Notes: a model not told the origin generated them from the sequence alone. Positions 14,573-28,607 are shown, counted from the first letter of the stretch. The stretch: DNA of 64,000 nucleotides from Hybos culiciformis (GCA_964007475.1 OZ023273.1:133356732-133420731), one strand, 5' to 3'. A program made the numbers and translations.

Positions 14573-17500
14573 TTTGTCATTATAATAATAAAAAAAAAAT
14601 AAATTGTGTATTATGTATTATACATTTTTTGAATATACATATATTTTATATAAATTAAAATTTTATTCAGAAAATCAGGCAACATTGTTCGCATGTACGA
14701 AATAATAAAAGTATGTATAACTATATATACCTAGATAGTTTCTGTGTGTTTTTTTTTTTTCATTTCATTTTATGTAGGTATTCAACATAAAAAGAATTTT
14801 TAGCTTTTTTATTTTTTTTCATTACTTATTATTATTATTATTTTTCTTGTAGGTATACACACAATTTTTTTTTTCATTCTTTATTCGTCTTTGGTTCATT
14901 CAGGTTTGAAGTGAGAGAAAAATAAAATTGATGAATTTTTTTTTTAATGATTTTAAATTTAATTTTTATAATTTATTTTATTTTTTAATGTAGTTTCAAA
15001 GTCGTGGAAAATTTTTTTTTTAATAGAAAATTAAATGAAAATTAATAAAATTGCAATTGAAATATTTATTTTAGATTGACATGTTAAAAAAAAAATTTAT
15101 TTATTAAGTATGTTTCTAAAATGTATCTAAAATGAAAAGAAATTCTGGATTTATGCAAAAAGTCACTGATTACCCCTTAGGAATGCATTAACTCGTACAT
15201 TTTTGGTGAAAGCAATGTGAAAGCAATGTAGATCTCAGAATTTGAATCTAAATTAAAAAAATACCCCCGAGGAAAAAACCAATCATAAAAAACTGAATGC
15301 CCATGCAAACATAATATATTTGAAAAACATAAATATGGAAAAAAAACCTTGTATTTGCAATTTATCCCTTTTTCTTTTAGTAGTTCTGTGTTTTTTTTTT
15401 TTTTTTTTTCACTTTAAACTATTCTGTATAAATAAATGGATTTAAGATTAGAAATAGGAATTTAGTTAGTTTAACTAACTTGTGTACACTGTGCATGTGT
15501 GTGAGTAAAATATCTCTTTTTCTTTCTATATATCTAAAGAAACTTTAGTAAGAAAAAAAAAAGCGATTTTTTTTTTTGATAAACTTAATAGATACTCTTT
15601 TTTTTTTCAAGTAAAAAAAAAATAAAGAAGATAACTGGCACATTGCCTATTTTATTTAAAAAAAAATAAAATAAATAAACTAATACAATCTATATAGAAA
15701 AATATACAATACATATGCTTAAAATTTGAAATTAGAAAAAAAAAGTATGTACGTTGTTTTTTTATTATTTCTTCTTTCTTCGTTGAATAGATTGCATCAA
15801 ATTTTTATATATTCTCTTCATATTTTTAGTAGACCAAGAATAATATTATAAGAAAAAATAAAAGGGGTTATTTGCTTGTTTTAACATCTAAAGTACCTAC
15901 CTACTTATGAATATTATTTTGTCCATGTCCCAAAAAAAAAAAAAAGCCCAACTAAGGAAGTAAAAACCATGTATATGGAAGATTTTCGGAATCTATATCA
16001 CATGAAGAGAATTTGTAATATCGTTTATTTATTTAATTTTTTCAATTAAAGACCAAATATAGTTAAATGCATTTTTAAAACATTTTATCAATCAATCAAT
16101 ATTCTAAAAAAAAAAAAATTTTTTTAAATTGCTGGGAAAATATAATATCTATTAAATTTTATATTGTCTATATTGTGTCTATTGAATGAATTTATATTTT
16201 TAGAAAAATTCTGTATCTACACAAATTTAATTTATGTCTTTAAATAGTATCTGATACTAAATAAATAAATATGTAAATAAATAAATAAAAAAAACATATC
16301 AAACAAAATTATTCAATTCTTATCTTCTTTTCACATCATATGTGGTATATATAACTTTGTAAGTCTTTAGGGGTTTAAAAATCTTTTGCAAATATTTTTT
16401 CAAAACATTTATTTTCTTAAATTTTTGAATTTTTGATAATTCCAATATAATTAAGTACTTAAATTATTTTAAATCAAAACAAGCGACATGTGTATTTCTA
16501 AGTTCATAATAAAAATTTGATATCAGATATAGACTAAGACTCTGCCTCGCCAATGAACCTTTTTCAAAATTCTCGAAGAACATAGAGCGGTTATAATAAA
16601 TTTAATAATTCTAGATGAAAAACTTTTCTGTTTCACAAAGTGAGTCATTTCAGATTTAATTTCAGTTTTCTTTTTTATTGTACAATTAAAATTAAATTGA
16701 ATATTTTTATCATGTAAATTTTATTATTTTTGAAAAGAAAAAAAAAACCCCTATAAGTATATAGCTTTCTTTATAAGAAAGTAAATATTTTTTTTATTTT
16801 TTTTTTTGATGACGATATTATTTTTATGTTTTAAATTTTTCATAAAATATACAAGTAAAAATTATGCATTTTTTTATTTTTAATGTCAGCTTTATAATAA
16901 TGACAAATTACACATGCAAAAATAAAATTTTATACAAGTATACAAAGATTTTGTTTCAATTATCTATGTTTGTTTTGTTTTTTTGTTTTTTTAAATTCAA
17001 GCTACACAATTTCATTATCAATTTTGTTGGGGCTATGAACATGTGATTAGATCTTCCAAAAGTCAAAAAGATATATTTAAAACAGAGTCATATTTATTTA
17101 TTTATTTTTTATTTATAATTTATTTTTTGTATGTATAACCAAGATATAATAATGTTTTGATAAATGTTTTTGTCAATGATTTCTTGGACTTAACATAATT
17201 TGAATTATCATATACCCAAACATATACCTAACTAGTTATAGACAAGAGTAATATTGAAGAATTTTGTGATTTAATTCTGAAAATAAGATTTAATAATTTA
17301 ACTGTGTGTTAAATAGTTTTTATTGGTCTAATCTATTATACAGATATATGTTTGTAGGCATTAATGTTACACTTTTAATTCTAATTTTATAAAAATCATA
17401 AAAAGCGGTATACTTACTACTTATATCTGTAGATCGTTATTTGAAAAACTATCAGAAGTATTTGAACGTGACTCAACTAAGTAACTGAAAAAAAAGAAGC

Positions 17501-20396
17501 AGACATTGATTTTTGACATTATAATTCTACTTTTAACACTTAGTAAATAATTATGGAAAAAATAATTTTGATATACATATACATTTGTTCGTGGGTATAT
17601 TGAACTGTAATTTAGTTCAACAACAAAAATTTTTTTTTTTATTAAATAAGTAGGTAGAAATATTTATTAAATTCAGATTTTTAATTTATTTTTTATTAAA
17701 AAAAAATATATATATAATTTTTAACTTGCAATTTATTTTTCACTTGTAGTACCTACGTTGCTTAAATTTATTATTTCTATATATAAAAAAAAAAAAAGCA
17801 CTGACATCAAACATAATCTGATTAAATATTTTTTGTGGAAAATAAGAACCATTTTTTTTTTTTTTTTTAAGATTGTCTTTTTATATACTTATACATTGGT
17901 GTATAACATACCACATTATAGATATACATAAAATGTATTTTCAGAATTGTTTTTGGTTTTCATTTAATAATGCAATTTTCTGTTAGAACAAAATAGAAAA
18001 TAGAAAAAACAATTTAAGTAAATTGCATTAGAGATAGAAAAAGTTTGAAAACCTCATAAATTTCTGCATAAAACAAACTGAATTAACCTTTTGATTTTTC
18101 ACATTGAAAATAAATTCATAAAAACATTTTGATAATTTTTTTTATGATTTTTAAGAAAATAATATTTAACTAATAATAAAATTAAAATTAAATTTAATAA
18201 ACAAAAATGATTTAAAATTATTTATTTTTAGGTACTAAATTAGTAGCGAGATAAGAAATATAGATATTTATATAGTGTAGATTTGTAGAAAGTAAAATAA
18301 GTAATTAAGATACTTTTAAACGTGCAAAAAAATAAAGTTTAAACAAATAAAATGGCAAATTACTTAATAAAAAAAAAAGATTAAATAAGTAAATTAAAGT
18401 TTATACCTACATACTTATTTTTAAAAATAAAATAATTATAATATAAATAAGATAAAAAGGCATTAGTGGGCTTGTATAATAATCAACCGTACTTAGTGCA
18501 CTTTTAATTAGAAAAATATAAGTACATACTTATATAGTGAACTTTCTTAAAAACTAGTTCACTGAATTATATAAAAAAAATTCGTTCTTATTTAATATTT
18601 TTTTTGTATCAGTGAATCGTTGCAAATCTTTAAATAAAAAATTATGTTAAATGTTAAAAACATGAATCTATGACAAAATATACAAATTGATTAGATAAAT
18701 GGAAAGCAATAAAATGAAAAAATATTGAATTACTTGGGTCAGGGTAAAAACTCATTAGAATGGGTTTACAAACGTCTCCCTGAAACCTTCCCATAGTATA
18801 ATTAGAAAATTCTCGATTGATAAATTTCAACATTTTCAAAAATAAAATTGTTCCAAAATTATTCTTTTTTCGTTGATTCCAAAAAAAAAAAAAAAAAAAA
18901 ATGAAAAGTGAAATACGGGATTTCCTCATTTCACATAATGAGCGAAATATTTTAATTTTTTTTGTTTTACAAACTAAATATCGCATTGCTGTAAACTGTA
19001 AAATATAAGTTATTCCAAAAGTTAAAAAAATAAAAAACTAATTTTGCTTATATTAAAAGTTTATATTTCATGCTCAATTACAATTAATTCTTTCTACATA
19101 AAGTACTAAAGTACATACCAATTGCTTAGAAAAAAAAAAAAGAACTGCTAAATAATGTGAACTTTTTCAATGTAAATGACCATAAGTTCATTGAAACTAT
19201 GTTTTTAAGTAAACTTTATCTATGTTAACGTTTGGCAACATAGAAAAAATCATAATCCGTTTTCCAACAATGATAATTTATTATTATTATTTTTTTTTTT
19301 TTTGTTTAATCGACATAAAAGTTTCTTTACATAGAGGAGATAATTATTTCATAATTATGAAACATATTTACATTCACTTTGTTTTTTATATACATTACAT
19401 GGCTAGAACTTTGAGATATTATTTTTATCATCGTCGTATCCTTATAGTATTGTACTCAACAAGGGGGAAAATTAGTTTTCAACTATAAGAAATTTGTCTT
19501 CATTACCACCCACCCCGAAATACGGAATTCTATTTACAAAAATTAAATTAAAATTTTTAAAAGAAGAAGAATCTCATTTGATTGATACTTATGTTCTTAG
19601 ATTTTTCCAAAACACTATCGTATACATTTGTAGGAAAAATACAAATATTTTAAAAACCAAATAATAAAAATAAATAAATAAAAAACTAGGTTTTAAAAAC
19701 AGAATGATAATATACTTAATATCGCAAAATAAAAAATCTTTAAAACTTAGTAAGTATACACATATATATTTTTATATATACCTAGTCATATTGAAGTTTT
19801 TTTTATTATTAAAATAATGATAAATATATGAAAAAAAAAAATAATAAAAATAAAAAAAAAATATATACAAAGTTTTATGTGCAATTTATTTTATGTTTAA
19901 ATTATTATTTTTTCGTTTTAAATTTAACGTTGGCCATACTATACTAAGTACATACGAGACTGTATATATACATGTTTTATAAGTATGTATTTTATTTTTA
20001 TATATTTTTTACCCACAGTACCGTTGTCTCTGTAACAAAAAAATAAAAATAAATAAATAAATTTATAAATAAAAATAAAACATAAAATTTATTTTTATGT
20101 TTTTTAAGTATATATTATTCAATTCAAAATTTACATATAAATATAGCTTAGGTATCTATTTTTTATTTAAATATAATATAATACTTAGCCTTACATTTAA
20201 AATGAGATTCATACATTTATTATTATCTAACTACACAGAGCAAAAACTACCACTTAAAATAGAAGAAAAGTAATAAGATTTCTCTTCCTTTTTTTTCCAA
20301 GAAGAACGTCATATCAAAACCATAGAGAAAATCTTGTAAAAATTTTGGCTTGTATTTTACATGATAACGTTATACTATTAAGAAGAAATGTTTTTG
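14569..20396. other. AT-rich non-coding DNA
   Basis: I see no supported gene here. An 11-bp tandem duplication (GTGAAAGCAAT twice) lies at about 15206-15227. An AG|GT juxtaposition behind a pyrimidine tract lies at 14852/14853. A 110-codon minus-strand ORF at 18654-18986 contains a locally more GC-rich patch near 18735-18800, but it is interrupted by a poly-Phe run from a T-tract and matches no family I recognise. Confidence 0.65.
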
Positions 20397-20936
20397 ATTT
20401 CAATAAGAATTAGAAAAAAAAAATTTTATTTATTTTTTTTTGTATTTTTTATTTTTATTTTTTTTTAATTTTTTTAATTTTATTTTTTTTTAATTTTCTT
20501 TTTTTTAATAATTTCGATTTTAATTTTTTATGCCTTGTTCGGCATTCGAACCTCGACATATAGCATTGCAATCAAACACTCTACCACTCAGCTATAGTCT
20601 TAAAATTATGGGTGTGTGCAAAATAGAAAATATAAATTATGTATACTGGTGACTTTATAAACAAATAAAAACCTTGCATCGTTTTATTATATAAATAAAA
20701 ATACAAAAATAGTTTCAAAACCTTACATCGTTGTAACCGAAAATCTATTTTTCGATGAGTTTGTCTTTTTAAAACTAGATAACAATAAGAATATCATTTG
20801 TTTCGAAAACAGAATATGATTTTCTATATAAAATTAATATGAAAACCTATTAGAATGTTCTATAAGATTTTCTTCATTAAATCAAAAGGATTTCTCTATG
20901 GAAATAAAACATTATTTATTAATTTCAATAAGAATT
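20397..20936. repeat. Possible insertion between 15-bp direct repeats
   Basis: ATTTCAATAAGAATT occurs at 20397-20411 and again at 20922-20936, bracketing 510 bp. The left copy is followed at once by ten A (20414-20423), which on the minus strand is a T-run. The enclosed DNA contains a tRNA-like segment and a 16-bp near-identical direct repeat (AAAACCTTRCATCGTT at 20668-20683 and 20717-20732). The arrangement suggests a retroposed insertion with a target duplication. However, a 15-mer match of this AT-rich composition could arise by chance, and the tRNA-like part is not at the element's end, as it would be in a simple SINE. Confidence 0.35.
20531..20603 (-). pseudogene. Degenerate tRNA(Cys)-like sequence / possible SINE head
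   Basis: On the minus strand an A-box TAGCTGAGTGG (20584-20594) and a near-consensus B-box GGTTCGAATGC (20542-20552) lie about 31 bp apart, as in tRNA genes. The part between them resembles the anticodon arm of tRNA-Cys, with TTTGATTGCAA and the anticodon GCA. The T-stem and acceptor stem do not pair properly, so this is not a functional tRNA. It is either a tRNA pseudogene or the Pol III promoter of a tRNA-derived SINE. Downstream on the minus strand are about 110 bp of A-rich DNA and then T10, which could stop Pol III. Confidence 0.55.
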
Positions 20937-22936
20937 CATGGTAAAATAGCTCAATAAGGCAATCTGATTAATTTTACCTAGTACTATTTTTCTCTGTGTA
21001 TAAAAAAGAAAAATAATAGGTACTTACTTAAATAGTTCGCTTTTGCAAAGGAAAAAATTTCATTCCTGCTCAATATAGAATTTTTAAGAATATGAATTCA
21101 AAATCAAAATTTTAGAGTCAGACAACACTTTTCGATAAATTCTATTGTATTTTTTTGTTTAGATTTAGATTTCTCCAAGCTTTGTGAACCTCAGCAGCCA
21201 TAATAAATATTCCTTTTTTCCAGGCTTACACTCCTTTTTGGACGAAAACTAAAGAAAAAGATGTTTCATGATTTAAAAAAAGAATTCATGCCTTTTTTCA
21301 AAGACTTCGACGTGTTTGACATTTTAAAAAGAAACCTATGACATATTTTTTTTGGTTTTTGCACAAAAAGGAGTGGAAAAAGGCATAAGTATTCGATGAA
21401 GAACTCCCTGATCTTTTATAATTTCTTTCAAATTTATAATCTTACTAGGTATATTTATTTTTGGCATCACAAGATATTTTTCATATAAACATAAAAATTG
21501 AAGTTATAATTGAATATTTAAATTACCTAATAGAGCAATAATAAAACAACTAAAGCGAAAATTCCTAAGATTTATTTAAATTAAAAAAACCAAGTTAATT
21601 TTTTTTTTTAACATCGAACATATTTCTAAATCAATAAGATTTTGGATAAGTGAATGAATATTGTTATTTTGTTTTATTTATTTTTTTTTTTTTTGAGCCA
21701 TGAAATGTTACAGCATATTTTTATTTTATTTTTCTATTAAAATTGCAAATTTTATGTCTGCTGTGCGGCTTTTTTCACTTCGTCGTTCATTGTCTCATTT
21801 AAATATTTCAAAGAAAATTATATGTATGCATATAAGAAAAAAATAATACTTATACTTTTGGTTATCAAAATTAACAAATAACTTTATTTAAATTTCGATA
21901 CAACAAAAAAATAATTTTATTTTTAAAGAATTATTGAGAGACCAAAGCAAACATGTAAAATTCGTTTCTATATTATTCATAAATGAAGTACATGGCCTCT
22001 GGTTCAATAGTGGACTATGCAAATTGAAATAGAAAGGTTTGTGTTATTTGACGTCGATTAAACTAAGATAAAAAAAAACAACAACTTAAAACCTATAACA
22101 ACAGGATGGTGCCAAGTGATCCAATACAAATAATAAAAATAATTTACCGGACAATGATCTAGTTTAGGCAAAACATTATTTCCTTGTTATTGCATCATTA
22201 ATTATTTGGTTTTTTTTTTTTTGAATTTGATAAGATTTGCATAAATATCTTTTTCTGATATGTTTCACTCTCTAGACATTGTTTTTCTTCTTTATAAAAT
22301 CATTAAATACCAGGCAAAATGTAGTATTGTAGTTTATTGTAATTAGGAACCAATAATTTTAGGAATTTTTTAAAGAAATTCATATACATACTTAATTGTT
22401 AATTCAAAAATTAAGTCATGAATTATTTGTATTTTGATATAACAATTTGTTTATTTATTTATTTTTATTTTTTTTAAAAGAAACACACCTTAATGTAACC
22501 TTTTTGTGATTATTAGAAAAATATTTGATAAGTAGGTAAGTAATTTTTTTTTTTGTTTTGAAAACATTGATTCGGATTAGCAGCAATTGACCAAATTTAA
22601 ACTAGACTTGTGTACTTAATATACTTAGATATAAAATAAAACTGACGTAATCTATATTAATAGTCAATGTTTATTAACATTATTTTTAAACTTGTACTTA
22701 TAGGTCCAAAAGTAGAGAAGTGCATAAAGTACTGTACGTATCCTTCAAAAATAGTGTGAATTATTTAAAAGTACGAACTGCAAAATTATCTAACAGAAAT
22801 CTAGTACAATTGCAAGCGTTTGTGTTTTATTTAGTTTGACAAATGAAATAAGTTTTCTTAGTCAAAATTACTTCCTGAATGTGTAATCTACGATCTTTTT
22901 ATTACTGTACAAATTTTCATTAAACAAAATTTCTTG

Positions 22937-23011
22937 AAATTTTCCACTACACAAATAAGTAGCTACACATTTATTCTTAAAATTTTCCACTACATAAATA
23001 AGTAGCTACAT
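22937..23011. repeat. 43-bp tandem duplication (about 1.8 copies)
   Basis: The sequence around AAATTTTCCACTAC (first copy from 22937) recurs from 22980 with one or two differences through ATAAGTAGCTACA. It looks like a simple recent local duplication. Confidence 0.85.
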
Positions 23012-24425
23012 TATTTTTTTTTTCATATTATCTCAATAATTAAACTTCAAAATTATTTTTATAAGTTGCCAAATTTATTGTCAATATAATTTAGCTACCC
23101 TTAAAAATTATTTTTTAGCCTTTTTGTACATAAGTATATCTTCTGTCTACTGGTTTACCCCTAAATAAGCCTTGAAAATGCTTATTATTATAACACAAAT
23201 CTAAATATGATTTTATATGATGGTATATGTGCTGCATAGTGCATCATACTTATACATTTAAAAATATAATTTGTTATATTTTATAAATAAATAAATAATC
23301 AACCCTATAAAGTATTTTATTCTGATGATGTTTGAAGAAACAAAGCATTCAGGGATATCCCTTGACTTTTTTTGAAATATGTATATAAAATTGAAATTGT
23401 TATATTTTATTATGTTGCGTATAAAGTTAGTTTTTTTTTTTCGTATTTTAATATTTTTAACTTAAAAAAATAAGTTTTATAATTTGAATGGAATTTCTTT
23501 TATATTCAATTAAGGGCGCGTAAAAAAACAACAAAAAATTCGACCCCTCATTTTTAACGTATATTTTTATGTTTTTATGTTTTTTGCTTCCGTGTCAAAT
23601 ACTTTTAATTGAAATTTTCTAATGGAAAAGAAAAGAAAATTTACTACCTGTACGTGTAGTGTATGTACAGTAACGGGGGTTTTTTTTTTTTACAATTTAC
23701 GCTTGACAGTAACATATGGAACAAATAAAAAATTTCATTGACAAAGACAATTTTTTATTTTATGTACTATATGTTTAGTGTTGTAGGTAGATGCAAAATT
23801 TCAAAGTTAAGGACAAATACTACTGCTATTATTACCTACCAACAATTTTATTTTTAACCCTCTTTCAGATAATAATTATTATTTTATATGCGCCAGACTA
23901 TGAATTAAATATTAAAAGAAAATAAAAAATTAATTATAATGAATAATAATATTTTTTGTGTGTTGTATAGACGTCCGAGGATTAGAGTTTTTCTTTTCAC
24001 TTTTTATAATGACAATTCATTCAATGCTTGGACTTTGGGTGGCAGAATTGTAAAAGGAGAAATTTATATAAGTATAGTAATAATGACTTAATACGCTTCC
24101 GTCTGTCAGAATAGAATAAAAATTTCCCAGGGTAGCGAAATTTTTATATTTAAGGAATAAATATTTTAAATACTTAAACATTTTTGAAGTTGTTAAAATA
24201 TTTGATTTGAAATCAATTTTTCTATATTCTATAAGTTATATGTAATATATACTATTCGTATAATACGAATTCTATAATAATATTAATAAAATTCGTTGAA
24301 AGGATTTAAGGAAAATATTAGTCATACAAATTTATTGTCTAAATATATAAAAGGTTTAATTTAAATCACATAACATATTTAAATAAAATTCCAAACTACA
24401 TATTTATTATTAGTAAAACTATAAA

Positions 24426-24494
24426 ATGGCAAAAATGTCTCATGGCCACCACCACCCAACCAAATGCACTTTAGACTGTTGCAATAAAAAATAA
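24426..24494 (+). CDS. 22-codon small ORF, His/Cys-rich, unproven
   Basis: An ATG-started, TAA-stopped 22-codon ORF lies in an unusually GC-rich patch for this window. It contains a Gly-His-His-His-Pro stretch and three Cys residues, two of them adjacent near the C-terminus (LDCCN). There is no signal peptide or membrane segment, no convincing splice site, and an AATAAA overlaps the end. I do not recognise it. It may be a micropeptide, part of a longer exon, a decayed repeat or a non-coding conserved patch. The only evidence is composition and the open frame. Confidence 0.13.
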   Translation: MAKMSHGHHHPTKCTLDCCNKK

Positions 24495-27280
24495 TTTTTT
24501 TTTATTATGTTTATTTTTATTATTATAATAAATAAGTAAGTACTTACTCTATTATATTTTCTTTAATAATAAAAATTTAAATATAAAAAAAAATAAAAGT
24601 ATAATAGATAATCAACCAACCACAAATCACAGAGCTTTTCTTATATTTATTTTAAAAAAATAAATATTTAAAGAATATTACTTATATGTATAGAAAAAAA
24701 ATATAGAGGAAAAACTAAGGTTTCCATATTTTTTATTTGTTTTTTAAAAAAAATTATTAATGTTGGTCTGGAATTTGTTAATTTTTTTTTTATTATTTTT
24801 TAAGTAGGTATTTACCATTTTTATAATTTTGCGACACTCAGCTTAGGGTTCTGATTTTTATTATAATTTATAATTGTATGTTTTTATTAAATTTTATACA
24901 ATTTTGTATAGTGAAAATTCAAGGCACAGTTTTTATGACTATTATTGATCAAAAAAACTTATATATTATTATTATTTCTGATACTTCGATCTCCGAATTT
25001 TACATATAAATTTGATATTGCTGTAGGCAGTTACTTATTAACTCAATTCGAACACAAAAATTTGTGAACTAAGTATACTATTGTTATATTATGTGAATTT
25101 TTCATAAATTTACTATTTTAATTCTTAATGAACTTATGAATGATTATGAACATACATTGTTTTTATATTTCGTCGCATTTCGTTGATATGTAAAATAAGT
25201 TTGCTATAATAATTATAAATATTAAAATATTTTTATGTACTTAATGAACTTTTGTATGTTATGTACATTTAACATTTTTTTTCTTCTGTACTCTTAAACT
25301 TTAAAATCACCCTGTATCATACAGATAAGCAAAATTAAAACATAAAAATAAGTTATTTAGCTTTAGAGAAGACGTGATCATACTCATGAAAACTTTTTGT
25401 AGCTAATAAAGCGTCTGCATTCGATAAAAATGTATTAAGAAAATATATTTTATTCATTAAATAATTTTTTCTATTATAAAGTTTTTTAAAGAGCATCATA
25501 GAAAATATTCTTTGAAATTGTTGAAAATTATGTTTATGAATTTTTTTTCTTTACTGGTATTTTTATTACAAGAAATATCTGTTATTATCATGTTAAGGTA
25601 CATAGTTAGGTATATAGAGATAAATCGAGATAAATATAATGAGAAATTCTAAGTTGTTTTATTAAAATTTTTTTTCACCCGGAAGACTTTATTATACACA
25701 ATTTTCTAATGGGATTAATTAATATAGTCTCAATAACACAGTCTAAATTCCTCCTTTTATTGAAAACATAATTAATAAGCTAAATTCTATTTTATTATGT
25801 GAATGTAAGTAGATGATAATTGTACATATAATTTTCTTAGAACTTAGATATACGCGATTTATTAACATTTAAATATAGATAGATAAATGTATATTTTATA
25901 ACTACTTATTTTTTAGAAATTCAAATTTATTATATATTATATAAAATCCTAACATAATATTAAAATCTAACACCGTTGTTGTTTTATTCTACATAGAAAT
26001 TAATTCAAATAATTAAATAAATAAAAATAATGAAATCATTTCTATTTTTCTTATTTAAATTCAAAAATATTCAATTTCCTCATGAATTCTTAGTTTCTTT
26101 GTTTAGGTGCATTTTATATTTTATACAACACTTTTTTTTTATAATATATAAACTTAATACATATTTTATCATAATATCATTCTGTATGGTCCATCATTTG
26201 TCTTTTGTTTCTTTTCCTGTTTTTTTTAAAAAGAAGAAGAAGAGGTAATTACCATTTCAAATCTTTGTGTAGGTACTTTATATTTTATTTATTTTTTTAG
26301 TTTCAAAAATAAATTCAAAGATTCAAAATAACAAAAATAAAGTAATATAGTGATAAAATCTCGGATAAAATGGATCAAATAATATATGCAGCAAGAAATA
26401 AACCCTTGGAACAATTATTTCTCTTTTCGAGTTAAAAAAAAAGCAATCTTGTTTTTTGCAAAAATAACTATTCGATTTCAAGATAATAATGAAGATATTT
26501 ATTATTTGGAATTGATTGTTATTGATATTGGTTTGACAGTGTTACGGATAATTTATTCTTTGTCAAATATTACAACCAGCCCTGTCTTCAACATTATTTT
26601 GAAGCTCCAGTGGAGAAATGTATCGAATACAAATAAATATTTTATAATATAATATTCAACATGCGTTAAAGTTAATTCAAGCTCTCATAGCTCTCATAGG
26701 TTTATAATTTCGGTGAAGGGAAACAACAGGAATTAGAGTTCGAACCATTTGTTATTGAAGTTTAAACAGTGTTCTAAAAAAGAGTATTAAATCGCATTAA
26801 ATATATTTTTGACCTTTTTTAAACAAACATATTATGAAAATCTGTAAATTTAATAACTTTGTCCTTTCGCAAAAATTGACATTTTTTTATTTTGTCTTTG
26901 AAAATGTTTATTCTAAGAAAATGAACACGACTGTTTTTCTTATTTCTCACTGTATTTATAAACATACTATATAACCCCGAAGCTCTTATTTCTTTAAAAA
27001 TAGTTCTTATTTCGTTGCTTCAGATATGTTGAGTAAACAAAAATTTTTTATATTCGAAAATTAAGTAAAACCGAGAGAAAACTATATTATTGAAAAGGGT
27101 ATAAGTAGTAAAAGTTATAAAAGATATTTTTCCTTGGTCATTTATAATAATCTATAAAAAATAATAAGAATGTGATATAAATAGGACGTCCGTACTTATT
27201 TGAAAAATATTAGATTTTTCTTTTACGTGTGTATACGTATACATACATAGTAAGTACTTTTATTTTATTTATACATAGTG

Positions 27281-27419
27281 AGCCCCAAAAAAAGGATTCC
27301 AAAAAGCTTAAAGCACTAAAAAAAATATCTCATTATCCATCTTCCTTTTTATGTGTGTGCTTATAGCAAAAAAAAAGAAATATAAATTCTAGAAAAAAAA
27401 AATTTTTTTTTTTGGGGCT
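27281..27419. repeat. Perfect 13-bp inverted repeat, possible MITE
   Basis: AGCCCCAAAAAAA (27281-27293) is exactly inverted as TTTTTTTGGGGCT (27407-27419), spanning 139 bp. The four-C/four-G cores are rare in this AT-rich DNA. I could not find a convincing target duplication, so a mobile-element origin is only suggested. The A/T half of the stem is low complexity. Confidence 0.35.
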
Positions 27420-27902
27420 TGGTTGCTGTTATATTCTTTGGCTGGCTATCATTAAAAAAGTGTGTTAGAAGAAACTAGAGTGCTGCTTAAAAAATTAGAA
27501 TTTTAAAAGGACATATATTGAAGAATCGTACAAGAAGTTGTTACAAATTTACATCAAATTTTCATTATATATTATACTCGCTGACAAGGTTTTGGTTCGT
27601 TTTCAACTAACTAAAGCTACCAAATTAATATTAGTACTGTGGTACTACGTATACATAATCAAATACTTACGTTGACAATTTTTTCAGACAACTTTGTTCT
27701 ACAATTGATGAGGTTCATGTAGCAATTTCTGAAGAATAATCAGTAGGAGAAATAGCTGATAAAATAAAACACTAACAATAATACTCATCTCAGTGTTATA
27801 ATAAAATAGTTACTATCAATACTGTTTTTTTCTCACGTGATGAATATTATACTGAAGAATATAATAACCCTTAAGCTTCTTATATATAAAGAAATCTAAA
27901 TG

Positions 27903-27933
<31 letters not shown>

Positions 27934-28557
27934 TTGACGTAATTCAGAACTTTTTTTTTTATTTCCTTTTGCGTTCAGCTTTTCTTTCATAATATATATA
28001 CATGGGTATATCTAAAAAGTTGAAAAAAAAAAAATATAAGACTCGAAACTTTTTTTATACTTGTATATTTTGCTAATGGAATCATATAAAAAAATTGCGC
28101 ATTTGGAAAAAAAGAACTAATATCTATAATTGTAGTAGGTATACATATATATTTTGTACATAAAAGCATAGAACCATATAAGATAATACATATGTATTGC
28201 CAAAAATAATAACTTTTTTCAAAAATCGTCTGAAATTCGAATTCGAAGAGAATTTAATTTAGGATTCAGTTTAAAACATTTTTGTATAGTTCAAGATTAA
28301 ATTTTTTTTATTAAAGTACTTAATTCCAATCGTCCATATTCAATATCATCTTCTTCATTCCAGCTAATACATATTTATTTTCATAGTTTTTATGTAGGCT
28401 TATAAGAGAAAAGCTAGCTGAAAGCCAGCACGCAAATAACCCTTACATTAAAAACAACTTAAGTTAAAGTATGAAAAGCATAAAACATTCTCTCATAATG
28501 TATATAATGCCCAAAAGGATAGTGCAATATATACCTAAAATAAATTTGTGTAATTTA
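27420..28557. other. AT-rich non-coding DNA left of the Foldback-like element
   Basis: This contains an (AT)n tract of about 24 bp at 27902-27925 and poly-T runs. The 60-codon minus ORF at 27987-28169 shows no recognisable features. No gene is seen. Confidence 0.7.
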
Positions 28558-28607
28558 AAATTTTTAATCGGTGTGAAGTTAGCAACGAAAGTTATCCACG
28601 ATTTTCT

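Larger units (their letters stand above)
20937..27280. other. AT-rich non-coding DNA with a short tandem duplication
   Basis: No gene is supported. The stretch includes a 43-bp tandem duplication at 22937-23011 and slightly GC-richer patches near 21170-21390, 23515-23700 and 23970-24140. It also holds a 22-codon ORF at 24426. The 88-codon plus-strand ORF at 26386-26652 is unrecognised and is not convincing in this composition. Confidence 0.6.

Noticed and set aside
18654..18986. 110-codon minus-strand ORF, the longest in the window
   Set aside because: It is broken up by a poly-Phe run from a T-tract and has no recognisable domain or supporting splice structure. This length is not surprising in 64 kb read in six frames.
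21222..21395. Inverted ACTCCTTTTTG / CAAAAAGGAGT pair as a MITE
   Set aside because: Only 11 bp pair, flanks do not match and no target duplication is visible.
26386..26652. 88-codon plus-strand ORF of mixed composition
   Set aside because: No domain, no start context and no splice evidence; length and composition are compatible with chance.
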